Below, in pieces: positions 8,920 through 16,976 of a stretch of 53,313 bases of DNA (positions are counted from its first letter, which is position 1; every line of letters starts with the position of its first letter). Both the position numbers and the translations under genes were made by a program. The notes below the pieces were generated by a model that was given only the letters and a program-made list of their open reading frames with translations, had not been told where the DNA came from and searched no databases. Source of the stretch: JANXYY01 sp035530875 (GTDB lineage: Bacteria; Actinomycetota; Actinomycetes; Nanopelagicales; Nanopelagicaceae); the NCBI GenBank assembly GCA_035530875.1, contig DATKUB010000050.1, positions 1-53,313 of the forward strand, given 5' to 3'.

Positions 8920-8964
8920 TACTGACACCATTTTTCCCGATACTGACACTACCAATACTGACAC
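8920..8964 (-). repeat. Three direct repeats GTGTCAGTA upstream of permease
   Basis: TACTGACAC occurs at 8920-8928, 8941-8949 and 8956-8964 (GTGTCAGTA on the coding strand). The repeats start 21 and 15 bases apart and lie directly between the hairpin that follows the binding-protein gene and the permease start. They could be a protein-binding array or remnants of duplication. Function unknown. Confidence 0.6.
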
Positions 8965-9002
8965 TAAGGGTGTCGACCAAGTTAATAAAGTCGACACCCT
9001 TA
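8965..9002 (-). terminator. 13-bp perfect hairpin between binding protein and permease genes
   Basis: TAAGGGTGTCGAC (8965-8977) is perfectly complementary to GTCGACACCCTTA (8990-9002) across a 12-base AT-rich loop. It lies 10 bases after the binding-protein stop. No U-tract follows on the coding strand, so it is more likely a partial terminator or an mRNA 3'-end stabiliser than a full intrinsic terminator. Confidence 0.6.
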
Positions 9003-9012
9003 GGTCAGCAGA

Positions 9013-10680
9013 TTAGCACGTACTCTTAGTCATCAACTTAAACTGGGCGATCATGGTGTAGTCACGAATTACACCGGTAACACACTTACCAGTTGCAATT
9101 GTACGATCCGCAGACCACAACGGCGCGACGACAGCATTATCGAAGAGAATCTTCTGTGCCTTGGACGAATCCGCTGCTCGGGCGGCAGGATCGGTCGTGA
9201 ACATACCTGCCTTGATCGCGGCGTCATAACTCTTGTTGCAGAATACGCTGTAATTGACAGCGGCTCCGCAAGTGCTGAGGAACGTCATTTGATAGAAGGG
9301 ATCCTCTCCCCATGATGACCAGTCGTGAATAAACAGTGGCAATTCATGCTTGCCAAGTTTGGTCAAGAAGTCACCGTCGGCGAGGACTTGAATGTTTACC
9401 GTGATACCAATCTTCCGCAGGCTGTCCTGAATTAGAACTGCGGCTTCTTGGTCAGAACTGCGTGATTGACGTACGCCAAGTGTCAACGAGACGTTTTTAG
9501 CTCCAGAAGCCTTTAGCGAAGCCTTTGCCGCTGTGAGATCGGTTGCATACTTAGATCCGATTGATTTGTCATAGGTTTCCATGGTGCTAGTGACTATGCC
9601 ACCGGCTGGGGTAGCCTCACCGAACATCACCTGGTCGATCAGAGCCTGGTATGGCACCGCTTCAAGGATTGCCTTTCGAACATCAACATTGTTGAGCGGG
9701 GCAATGGTCTCATTCATACCCAAGTAATTAAGACCCGTAGTGGAATCAGAATAGACCTTAACCGAAGCCTTCGTGGTCATGTCCTTAATCATCCGCGGCG
9801 GTAGACCATCGGCTAGATCGATCTCGCCACTCTGGAGTAGCAACGCGCGTTGGTTGGCATCTGGAACATTCCGAACAGTGACAGAACTGGAACCAACACT
9901 CGTAGCATCCCAGTAGTACGGATTTGGTACCAACTTGATTTCCGTATCAGGATTGTACGAGGCAAGCATGAATGGCCCAGATCCAGCTGCATGCGAATTA
10001 AAATACTTGAACGCCCATGGGTCATCCTTCGTCGCGTTCGCATCAGCGACTGATTTCTCCATCGCACCGAATACCTGGAACGTCATGAAGCGCTCAAATA
10101 GCGGAGTCTGGACTTTGGTGGTGATTTGGAGGGTCAAATTATCGATAACTTTGATTTGGTCCGTGCTATCGAGCCCGATAAATGGCAGCAGCAAGCCAAT
10201 GTAGCCAGGTCCCTTAAGGGTCCGATCAAAAACATACTGATAGTCAGCTGCGGTCACGGGATTGCCGTCAGAGAATTTAGCCTCTGGCCTCAAATGAAAT
10301 GTGGCAACAAAACCGCTCCCAGGGATCGGCTTAATGTCGTAAGACGAAGCGCCGGCACCTTCAACCTTGTTGCCGTCTCCGACGAGAAGACCTTGGCTGT
10401 TTGGTACAAATTGTTGACGAAGTAGAGGCTCATAGAGTGCCCCGGTAACCGAATATGCAGATGTTGAACGGAACGTATGAGGCTCAATTACATCGACGGT
10501 ATCACTAAGTGCGACAACCATCGCTGGCTTCGCTACTGCTGTTGCGGTGGCACTGGAAGAAGGAGCAGCACTGGAAGAAGAACTGGAACTGCTCGAACAA
10601 CTGCTTACGACAAGCGCAATCAGTGTGACACCTATTAGTGCAGCAAAGGGGCGTGAAAAGCCTCGTTTGCGTGTGGTCAT
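9013..10680 (-). CDS. ABC transporter substrate-binding lipoprotein, family 5 (peptide/nickel-type)
   Basis: A 555-residue extracytoplasmic binding protein. The N terminus has a basic n-region, a hydrophobic helix and a lipobox ending VVSSC at Cys28. A serine/alanine-rich linker follows, of a kind also seen in PotD here. The mature part shows SBP_bac_5 features: FHLRPEAKFSDGNPVTAADYQYVFDR near residue 130, ALLLQSGEIDLADGLPP and VRKAILEAVPYQALIDQVMFGEATPAGG. The ATG is preceded by a G-rich run (10683-10691). It is the first gene of the importer. Family-5 proteins bind peptides, opines, nickel chelates or oligosaccharides; the ligand is not determined here. Confidence 0.9.
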   Translation of the reverse strand: MTTRKRGFSRPFAALIGVTLIALVVSSCSSSSSSSSSAAPSSSATATAVAKPAMVVALSDTVDVIEPHTFRSTSAYSVTGALYEPLLRQQFVPNSQGLLVGDGNKVEGAGASSYDIKPIPGSGFVATFHLRPEAKFSDGNPVTAADYQYVFDRTLKGPGYIGLLLPFIGLDSTDQIKVIDNLTLQITTKVQTPLFERFMTFQVFGAMEKSVADANATKDDPWAFKYFNSHAAGSGPFMLASYNPDTEIKLVPNPYYWDATSVGSSSVTVRNVPDANQRALLLQSGEIDLADGLPPRMIKDMTTKASVKVYSDSTTGLNYLGMNETIAPLNNVDVRKAILEAVPYQALIDQVMFGEATPAGGIVTSTMETYDKSIGSKYATDLTAAKASLKASGAKNVSLTLGVRQSRSSDQEAAVLIQDSLRKIGITVNIQVLADGDFLTKLGKHELPLFIHDWSSWGEDPFYQMTFLSTCGAAVNYSVFCNKSYDAAIKAGMFTTDPAARAADSSKAQKILFDNAVVAPLWSADRTIATGKCVTGVIRDYTMIAQFKLMTKSTC

Positions 10681-10736
10681 AAGACCCCCCCGGTCTGGCG
10701 CAAGGACTTAACCAAGCGTTGATTAGATAGCGCGAA

Positions 10737-10767
10737 TGTTATAGGATCATCGTTATGTTATAAGATT
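10737..10767. promoter_or_regulatory. Tandem TGTTATA(A/G)GAT motifs in divergent promoter
   Basis: TGTTATAGGAT (10737-10747) and TGTTATAAGATT (10756-10767) lie 19 bases apart between the binding-protein gene (minus) and the aminotransferase gene (plus). The second copy is identical over 12 bases to the motif at 4692-4703. TAAGAT at 10761-10766 can serve as a + strand -10 box for the aminotransferase transcript. TAT-rich complements could serve the transporter operon. Either a shared operator or a shared promoter core. Confidence 0.5.
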
Positions 10768-10850
10768 GGCTGAAGGATGTCCATATCCCTTTTATATAAA
10801 GATCTCGTAACGATATAGGTGCCGGGTGCACCCTAGTGAAGGGGCATAAC

Positions 10851-11999
10851 ATGAAGGAGCCGGCTCGCGCTATCCGTGAAATGCCGCGTTCCGGAATTCG
10901 TGAGATTTTTGACCGAGCCAACCAGATTTCAGGAGCCATCCACCTTGAGATGGGCGAGCCTGACTTCTCGACACCGATACATATCCGCGACGCGGCAGTC
11001 GCAGCTCTTGAAGCCGGTTTTACCAAGTACACCCCCAACGCAGGGTTGATGACCCTGCGTGAAGCCGCAGCGGCAAAGGTGGCCCGAGTAAACGGCATTA
11101 ACGTCGACGCTTCCCAAGTCGTGGTCACAAGCGGTGGAATTGCTGGGTTATATGCAAGCATGCTTGCGCTGTGCGACCCGGGTGATGAATTGCTACTCAT
11201 CGGACCAGCCTGGCCAAATTACCGAATGATCGCTCAACTACTTGGAGTGAGCGTGCGGCAGGTTCCACTTTCGGGCACCGCGGAAGGTCACCCAACGATC
11301 GAAGATTTAGAACGCCATCGAAGTAAGCAAACTAAGGTCGTGTTGCTGAACTCGCCATCTAACCCGACTGGCATGGTTTTTGACGAACCGGAGACGCTCG
11401 CAATTGTTGAGTGGGCAGAACGACATGGACTCTGGATACTCTCAGATGAAGTTTACGATCAAATTACTTTCGACCGGCCGGCAGTAAGCCCCTACCGCCT
11501 CAGCACCGCTGGAAATGTCATTTCGGTATTTAGTTTTTCTAAAACATATTCCATGACTGGTTGGCGTCTTGGATATACGGTCGCGCCACCTGAAATGATT
11601 GGACTTATACAAAAGACATTCGAACCCATATTTGCCTGCACGAGCGGATCGATACAAATGGCTGGCGTAGCCGCCCTTGAGGGCCCGCAAGACTGCATCG
11701 AGACGATGCGATCCGCATACCAAGTCCGCCGAGATCTGGCAGCGGCCATGCTCACCGATGCACGCATTCCGTTCGCACTCCCAGCCGGTGCCTTTTATTT
11801 GTGGATTGATATATCGGCGTCCGGACAGACCAGCACCAAATTCGCCAGTGACCTGCTTGAAAGCCAACACGTTGCGGTCACGCCAGGAATTGCATTCGGT
11901 CCATTCTGCGATTCATTCATAAGGGTTTCGCTTGCGTCACATGAAGATGTAATTCGGGCGGGAGTGACTGGGATCGTCGCGGCGTTAAAGAATGCGTAA
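10851..11999 (+). CDS. PLP-dependent aminotransferase class I/II
   Basis: A fold-type I aminotransferase of about 382 residues in the aspartate aminotransferase superfamily. Landmarks are VVTSGGIAGLYASMLALCDPGDE, the NSPSNPTGMVFD motif, ILSDEVYDQI, the Schiff-base lysine in SFSKTYSMTGWRLGY, and a C-terminal Arg in SFIRVSLASHEDVI that binds the substrate carboxylate. The open frame starts at a GTG (10836), but the ATG at 10851 has GAAGGGG at good spacing and is preferred. Its divergent partner is the peptide-type importer, so it may deaminate an imported amino compound. The amino donor is not known. Confidence 0.9.
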   Translation: MKEPARAIREMPRSGIREIFDRANQISGAIHLEMGEPDFSTPIHIRDAAVAALEAGFTKYTPNAGLMTLREAAAAKVARVNGINVDASQVVVTSGGIAGLYASMLALCDPGDELLLIGPAWPNYRMIAQLLGVSVRQVPLSGTAEGHPTIEDLERHRSKQTKVVLLNSPSNPTGMVFDEPETLAIVEWAERHGLWILSDEVYDQITFDRPAVSPYRLSTAGNVISVFSFSKTYSMTGWRLGYTVAPPEMIGLIQKTFEPIFACTSGSIQMAGVAALEGPQDCIETMRSAYQVRRDLAAAMLTDARIPFALPAGAFYLWIDISASGQTSTKFASDLLESQHVAVTPGIAFGPFCDSFIRVSLASHEDVIRAGVTGIVAALKNA

Positions 12000-12051
12000 T
12001 GGCACTGCCACCGTAACCGATTAGTTCTGATTACAAATCCAGAAACGTCAG

Positions 12052-13023
12052 CTAGCGATCAACTCCTCGAGCAAAACCGCCCGCCAAGCGCATTGCCTCG
12101 TCACGCGTTCCTGGATAAACATCACCACTAGTCCCCAATGTGATGGTTGCCATTGCTATTCCAATTCGAATACCACTAGCAAAATCACCGCTGAGCAACC
12201 CATCAATTACCCCCGCAGCAAATGCATCACCGGCGCCGATACGATCGACAATCGCGACCGAAGTCATTCCTTCGGCAAAGTTGGCGACGCCCTCGTCACA
12301 CCATGCGGCACCGTCAGCACCCACAGTAATGACAACGCGCCGACTTTCGGCTAACTCGGCGAGCCGGCAGGCAACCTCGCTTGCCGGACCCTCAAGATCA
12401 AATAACTCCTTAGCGTCTTCCCTTGAGCAGATCACTAGGTCAGCACCGCGCATGAGTTGTCGCACTGTCGCTGCAGCTTCCGCCGGCGGCCACAGTTTCG
12501 CCCGGTAATTCACGTCCACTGACAACATCGCACCACTCGATCGCACTCTTTCTGCTGCTTCGAGTGCGGTAGCCTTGCAGGTCAGCGACAGCGCAGGGGT
12601 GATGCCCGTCAGGTGAACAAGGCGAGCCGAGGTGATTGCTGACCAATCGAGGTCGTTCGCTGTCAGGCCACAGCATGCCGAATCGACACGGTCATAGATT
12701 ACGTGTGGTACCGAGGGCTCTCCTCGCAACTCTACGAAGAACGTACCCAATCGGGCATTCTCCACCCAGCGGATACCGGTTACATCAACACCCGCAGCTC
12801 TAATGGTGTCGGCAACCCTTACGCCGAGAGCCGTGTTGGGCAGCCGTGAGGTCCATCCGACGCGACGTCCGAGACGAGCAAGCGCCACCGCCAGGTTTGA
12901 CTCTGACCCGCCGACATGCACGTCGAAGGCTGGTGCAACGCCGAGACGACTACCAATGGGAACGCTCAGCCGGAGCATGGCCTCACCAAAAGTCGCCACG
13001 TCGAGGGCGTCTGGTGAGTTCAC
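12052..13023 (-). CDS. kdgK: PfkB family sugar kinase, probable 2-keto-3-deoxygluconate kinase
   Basis: 323 residues of the ribokinase fold. N-terminal FGEAMLRLS and GGSESNLAVALARLGRRVGWTSRLP match the family's first signature. RLGTFFVELRGEPSVPHVIYDRVDSA is the pattern of KDG kinases (YDRxxSA). The catalytic base lies in DRIGAGDAFAAGVIDGLL. It starts at a GTG overlapping the aldolase stop (GTGA), so kinase and aldolase are coupled. The predicted reaction is KDG plus ATP to KDPG. Other 2-keto-3-deoxy sugar acids are possible substrates. Confidence 0.85.
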   Translation of the reverse strand: MNSPDALDVATFGEAMLRLSVPIGSRLGVAPAFDVHVGGSESNLAVALARLGRRVGWTSRLPNTALGVRVADTIRAAGVDVTGIRWVENARLGTFFVELRGEPSVPHVIYDRVDSACCGLTANDLDWSAITSARLVHLTGITPALSLTCKATALEAAERVRSSGAMLSVDVNYRAKLWPPAEAAATVRQLMRGADLVICSREDAKELFDLEGPASEVACRLAELAESRRVVITVGADGAAWCDEGVANFAEGMTSVAIVDRIGAGDAFAAGVIDGLLSGDFASGIRIGIAMATITLGTSGDVYPGTRDEAMRLAGGFARGVDR

Positions 13024-13640
13024 TTCACTGCCTCCACCCAGGAGCGCACCGTATTGACAATTGCCGCAGGATCATCGGATCGGCTGCTCGGGAACAACGC
13101 CGAACCTACCCCGACCGCCAGCGCGCCATGTGCTAGGTATTCGCGAGCCGACCGCAGATCAACTCCACCCGTAGGGACCAGGGGTGGGTTCCCCAGCGGC
13201 GACATTACAGCGTCGAGAAAAGCCACACCACCGAGCAAGTGGGCCGGAAACACCTTCACTGCAGTGGCTCCGGCAGCTAGTGCTGTGCGAATTTCGGTCG
13301 GCGTAGCCGCGCCCGAGACGATGGGCAGACCACGATGCAGTGCAGCAGCAATGACTGCCGGGTTACAGGTAGGGGTGACAAAGAAGGTGGCACCGGCGTC
13401 GGCCGCTTCGCCTACCTGACTGGGTTCGAGGACCGACCCTGCGCCCACAGTCAACTCAGGATGGGCCGCACGCATTGCGGCTATCTGTTCAAGGGCTTGC
13501 GGGCTGTCGAGCGTGATCTCAAGCACCATCAGACCACCAGCAGCGGCGCCGTCAGCGATCGCCTCGATACCTGAGAGCGGGTGACCTCGCACGATACCTA
13601 TGAGGGGAACCACCGAAAGGCCAGGAATAATCTCAGACAT
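13020..13640 (-). CDS. eda: Bifunctional KHG/KDPG aldolase-type enzyme
   Basis: A class I aldolase of about 206 residues. The Schiff-base lysine is in GATAVKVFPAHLLGG and the general-base glutamate in VLEITLDSPQAL. SGAATPTEI and VPTGGVDL are the other family marks. The position that is TLR in many KDPG aldolases is TLD here, closer to the PLNSP form of 2-keto-3-deoxy-6-phosphogalactonate aldolases, so the stereochemistry of the substrate is open. Two ATGs are available; the second (13640) sits six bases after TAAGAT, the leaderless spacing, and is preferred to 13646. With the kinase it would yield pyruvate and glyceraldehyde 3-phosphate. Confidence 0.85.
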   Translation of the reverse strand: MSEIIPGLSVVPLIGIVRGHPLSGIEAIADGAAAGGLMVLEITLDSPQALEQIAAMRAAHPELTVGAGSVLEPSQVGEAADAGATFFVTPTCNPAVIAAALHRGLPIVSGAATPTEIRTALAAGATAVKVFPAHLLGGVAFLDAVMSPLGNPPLVPTGGVDLRSAREYLAHGALAVGVGSALFPSSRSDDPAAIVNTVRSWVEAVK

Positions 13641-13646
13641 AGACAT

Positions 13647-13658
13647 ATCTTATAAGAT
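13647..13658. promoter_or_regulatory. Perfect 12-bp palindrome containing -10 box of aldolase-kinase operon
   Basis: ATCTTATAAGAT is a perfect palindrome. On the minus strand its TAAGAT half is followed by ATGTCT and the ATG at 13640, giving the TANNNT-N6-ATG arrangement. The other half gives an identical -10 pointing outward on the + strand. It shares TTATAAGAT with the motifs at 4692 and 10756. Confidence 0.55.
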
Positions 13659-14054
13659 CTACCTAGATCGCATCGCATGTAAGGATCAGAATTTCCACAA
13701 AAATATGGGTCAATTCAGAACAAACCTTCAAAAAGGCGAATACTTGGATTGTCTGCCTAACTCACCGAGTGATCAGATCACACCTGATAGCCACCACAGC
13801 GAAGAATAATAAAGTGACAAACTCCGGTTTTAGCGGAGTGGTAATAGGGAATTTCGAGCGATCTCTCGAGTGTTCTTGCCAACTCTTTCAAACTCAATTG
13901 GAATGAGGCCGCTGAGCCTGAGAGGTAGTTGCGGGTGGTTACGGACAATCCTGAGCAGGTCAGTCAAGCAGCCAAACTGCACCGCTAAGTTCGTAGGCCG
14001 CTACCCTAATAATCGACGTGGCCACACGTGAGCGCACCGACTGATGGGAGACCG
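13659..14054. other. Intergenic region, no gene seen
   Basis: About 400 bases between the outward-facing aldolase and Lrp genes. It carries the outward -10 half of the palindrome and a 6-bp hairpin (ACTCCG at 13821-13826 with CGGAGT at 13834-13839, 7-base loop). An open frame at 13600-13809 has no ribosome site, overlaps the aldolase start and looks non-coding. A promoter for the Lrp-type gene must lie here but I see no clear -35/-10 pair. Confidence 0.5.
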
Positions 14055-14534
14055 ATGGCGGATCAGAGCCTACCTCCGGCGGTGGATGCAATCGACCGCC
14101 GCCTGATTGCACTGTTATCGGAGGATCCCCGGCTCTCGGTACGTCCCCTCGCTCGTGCGCTGGGAATGTCTCCGGGTGCGGTCGGCCAGCGTCTCGCTCG
14201 GCTACGAGCCACCGGAGTCATTCGCGGTTTCATCCTCGATGTGGATCCAGCCGCCCTCGGCTTTGGCCTAGAGGTCATGGTAGCTCTCGAGTTGCGGCAA
14301 GGGAGCCCCGTTGAGGAAACCATCTCTCTTCTCAAGTCACTGTCAGAGGTTCGGTCGATTCAACTCGTGACAGGTCGATGGGATCTGGTACTTACCATGC
14401 TCGTCCGAGACCAGCACCACCTGCGCCAGGTGCTCGTCGGCCGGGTCTGGAGCGTGGCGGACTTTCAACACAGCGAGACGATGATAATCCTCGAAACCTA
14501 CGGAGGGTATGCGCCTAACGTTTCCTTAGAATGA
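14055..14534 (+). CDS. Lrp/AsnC family transcriptional regulator
   Basis: About 159 residues: an N-terminal winged helix (IDRRLIALLSEDPRLSVRPLARALGMSPGAVGQRLARLRATGVIRGF) followed by a RAM-type ligand domain (VMVALELRQGSPVEETISLLKSLSEVRSIQLVTGRWDLVLTMLVRDQHHL). The ATG at 14055 has GGGAGA just upstream and is preferred to the GTG at 14028. The gene is convergent with the branched-chain dehydrogenase operon. BkdR-type Lrp proteins regulate such operons in other bacteria, so a local role is likely but inferred. Confidence 0.85.
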   Translation: MADQSLPPAVDAIDRRLIALLSEDPRLSVRPLARALGMSPGAVGQRLARLRATGVIRGFILDVDPAALGFGLEVMVALELRQGSPVEETISLLKSLSEVRSIQLVTGRWDLVLTMLVRDQHHLRQVLVGRVWSVADFQHSETMIILETYGGYAPNVSLE

Positions 14535-14568
14535 GCGGGAAATGGTTCGCTACATCGTCAGTCTGCGC

Positions 14569-15921
14569 TCACGCCGTCGCGAGCCACCAGAATGGGTCGA
14601 AAAGAACGGATCCGATAGTTGCCAGGACGTGGCTGCCGAGTTCCCCGTCGACAATACGGTGGTCAAAAGATAGTGAAAGTTGAGTAGTCCATCTAGGGAC
14701 GACCTCCCCCTCATGTACCCACGGTCGCTGGCGCACAGCCCCGAAGCATAGGATCGCTGCCTCACCTGGATTGAGGATCGGCGTCGCTGCGTCAACACCG
14801 AACACCCCAACGTTGGTTATGGTAAATGTTCCGCCAACCATCGCCTCCGGTGGTGTCTTCCCATCCCGTGCGACAGCCGTGAGGTGTGCCAACATCTGGG
14901 CAAGTTCGGACAGAGAAAGTCGATCGGCACCCTTGATGTTCGGCACGATGAGTCCGCGTGGAGTGGCCGCAGCAATACCGAGGTTCACCGCGGCTTTCTG
15001 CACGATCTCATAGTTCTTCTCATCCCAAAAGGCGTTAATCTGCGGATACTTCTGTACCGCCACCAGCACCGCGCGCGCCACGATAAGTAAAGGCGTCACC
15101 TTAGTTCCTGCGAACTGGGGATCTTGGCGCAACCTGGTTACCAGATCCATCGTCGCGGTTACGTCTACCGTCAAGAACTCAGTGACATGCGGAGCGGTGA
15201 ACGCGCTGGCAACTACCGCTCGTGCCGTCGCCTTCCGCACGCCTCGCACGGGGATGCGTACATCATCAATCGCATCTAAAACTGATGGAACAGCCCGGGC
15301 AACATTCTGGCCGGATGTCGCCGCAAGGAAGTGGGCGTGCACCTCTGCGCGAGTGACGGTGCCTTCTGCGCCCGAGCCAATCACGGCATTGAGGTCAATG
15401 CCAAGGTCGCGAGCCAGTTTGCGCACCGGCGGTTTGGCTCGCGCAACTGTTGTCGGTTGCGGCACGCGGGTCGTGGTGTGGACTGGGTCAGCCAATTCCA
15501 CCTCCGGACCGCCGCGTCCGGTGACCTGGCGACGCTTTCGCCGTCCCTCCGACGCGAGCGTCGGCCCATACCCCACAAGAATGGAAGGGATACTGTCGTC
15601 AACCATTTCAAATGACACCTGCGCACCCGAGTTAACTGCAGCAATCGACGGAGCGACTTGGTTGGCCGAACTTGAGGGGCCGTCGGATGAGATGGTAAAA
15701 AGCACACTTCCGACTTGGCTGGTCTCCCCTTCTCTGGCCAAGATTTCGACCACTGTTCCAACGAACGGGCTGGGAAGTTCGACGACGGACTTCACCGTCT
15801 CGATCTCAACCACGATCATATTCAGCCGTACCTCGTCCCCAGGTGCGATGTGCCAGCGTAGGATCTCGGCTTCGAGTAGCCCTTCGCCGACATCGGGAAG
15901 GCGAAACTCTTGAACGGCCAT
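14569..15921 (-). CDS. bkdC: Dihydrolipoamide acyltransferase (E2) of branched-chain 2-oxoacid dehydrogenase
   Basis: 450 residues. One lipoyl domain (residues 1-80) has the lipoylated lysine in EIETVKSVVE (Lys44). A linker is followed by a peripheral subunit-binding domain (VRKLARDLGIDLNAVIGSGAEGTVTRAEV). The catalytic acyltransferase domain ends with SLSFDHRIVDGELG, the H-R-x-x-D-G active site in DHRxxDG form. It transfers the acyl group from E1 to CoA. The ATG at 15921 has GGGGAGA upstream and is preferred to the GTG at 15936 that overlaps the E1 beta stop. No E3 (lipoamide dehydrogenase) is present in this window. Confidence 0.92.
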   Translation of the reverse strand: MAVQEFRLPDVGEGLLEAEILRWHIAPGDEVRLNMIVVEIETVKSVVELPSPFVGTVVEILAREGETSQVGSVLFTISSDGPSSSANQVAPSIAAVNSGAQVSFEMVDDSIPSILVGYGPTLASEGRRKRRQVTGRGGPEVELADPVHTTTRVPQPTTVARAKPPVRKLARDLGIDLNAVIGSGAEGTVTRAEVHAHFLAATSGQNVARAVPSVLDAIDDVRIPVRGVRKATARAVVASAFTAPHVTEFLTVDVTATMDLVTRLRQDPQFAGTKVTPLLIVARAVLVAVQKYPQINAFWDEKNYEIVQKAAVNLGIAAATPRGLIVPNIKGADRLSLSELAQMLAHLTAVARDGKTPPEAMVGGTFTITNVGVFGVDAATPILNPGEAAILCFGAVRQRPWVHEGEVVPRWTTQLSLSFDHRIVDGELGSHVLATIGSVLFDPFWWLATA

Positions 15922-15932
15922 GCCATCTCCCC

Positions 15933-16910
15933 TCACCAGGCGAACGATCGATCGGTCGCGTCCAGAACTCGATCGAGATCTGGCAGGTACTGTTGTTCGA
16001 CCTTGGCAGGTGGGTAGGGCATGTTCAGCCCGCCAACTCGGATTACGGGAGCTTCTAGGTCATAGAAACACTGCTCGGTGATCGCGGCCGCGATCTCGGC
16101 GCCCATACCCGCGATTACTGGGGCTTCATGCACGACGACAGCTCGGTGCGTTCGGCTCACCGATTCAACTATGCATGACATGTCTAGCGGCGCCAGCGAG
16201 CGCAGATCAATCACCTCTATGCTACGTCCCTCGTCCTCGGCCGCTCGAGCTGATGCAAGGCAGGTGCCGACACTGCCACCCCAACTCAACAGCGTGAGGT
16301 CCTTGCCTGGTCGAACGATTCGGGCAGACTCCAGAGGCAACACCTCTGACTCATCTGCGTCAGTAGCCACATCACCTTTAATCCAGTACCGCCGCATGGG
16401 TTCGTAGAAAATAACCGGATCATCACAAGCGACAGCTTGCCTGATCATCCAGTGTGCGTCATTGGGTGTGGCGCAGTAAACGACTCGCAAACCTGCGGTG
16501 TGTGCAAAGTACGCCTCGTTGGACTCACTGTGATGTTCGACAGCACCGATACCACCACCGACCGGGATCCTTATGACGACTGGTACCCGTAACTTTCCGC
16601 CAGTGCGGGCGTGAAGTTTGGCCAACTGGGACACGATCTGGTTGAAGGCGGGGTAGACGAATCCGTTGAACTGGATCTCGCAGATCGGCCGGTAACCCCG
16701 CAGGGCCAGGCCGATCGCGGTCCCGATAATTCCAGACTCGGCAAGTGGAGTGTCCATGACACGGGCTTCGCCGAAATCCTTCTGAAGACCGTCGGTAACC
16801 CGAAAGACGCCGCCGAGTCTGCCGACATCTTCGCCCATGACCAAGACCTTGGCGTCATCCTCCATCGCCCTGCGTATCCCGCTATTTAGAGCTTGGGACA
16901 GATTTGGCAT
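15933..16910 (-). CDS. bkdB: 2-oxoacid dehydrogenase E1 beta subunit (branched-chain type)
   Basis: 325 residues, full length for the family. Conserved VLVMGEDVGRLGGVFRVTDGL with the TPP-contacting glutamate, DTPLAESGIIGTAIGLALRGYRPICEIQF, HHSESNEAYFAHTAGLRVV, and the transketolase C-terminal domain (SIEVIDLRSLAPLD, VVVHEAP). It forms the alpha2beta2 E1 with the product of the upstream gene and sits 67 bases downstream of it. The E2 gene follows directly. The call as branched-chain rather than pyruvate type rests on E1 alpha. Confidence 0.92.
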   Translation of the reverse strand: MPNLSQALNSGIRRAMEDDAKVLVMGEDVGRLGGVFRVTDGLQKDFGEARVMDTPLAESGIIGTAIGLALRGYRPICEIQFNGFVYPAFNQIVSQLAKLHARTGGKLRVPVVIRIPVGGGIGAVEHHSESNEAYFAHTAGLRVVYCATPNDAHWMIRQAVACDDPVIFYEPMRRYWIKGDVATDADESEVLPLESARIVRPGKDLTLLSWGGSVGTCLASARAAEDEGRSIEVIDLRSLAPLDMSCIVESVSRTHRAVVVHEAPVIAGMGAEIAAAITEQCFYDLEAPVIRVGGLNMPYPPAKVEQQYLPDLDRVLDATDRSFAW

Positions 16911-16976
16911 TGCATGGACCTCCGGCTTTAGTCAAATTGTCGTCAGAACAACACGGTCGGGAGAAGAGCTGGGACA

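Noticed and set aside
8920..8964. Possible CRISPR-like repeat array
   Set aside because: Repeats are only nine bases, the spacing is irregular and there are only three. No cas genes are present.
13600..13809. 69-codon open frame on the + strand
   Set aside because: It overlaps the aldolase start and the promoter palindrome, has no ribosome site, and shows no protein-like pattern.
14028..14054. Earlier GTG start for the Lrp-type regulator
   Set aside because: No ribosome site before 14028, whereas GGGAGA precedes the ATG at 14055.
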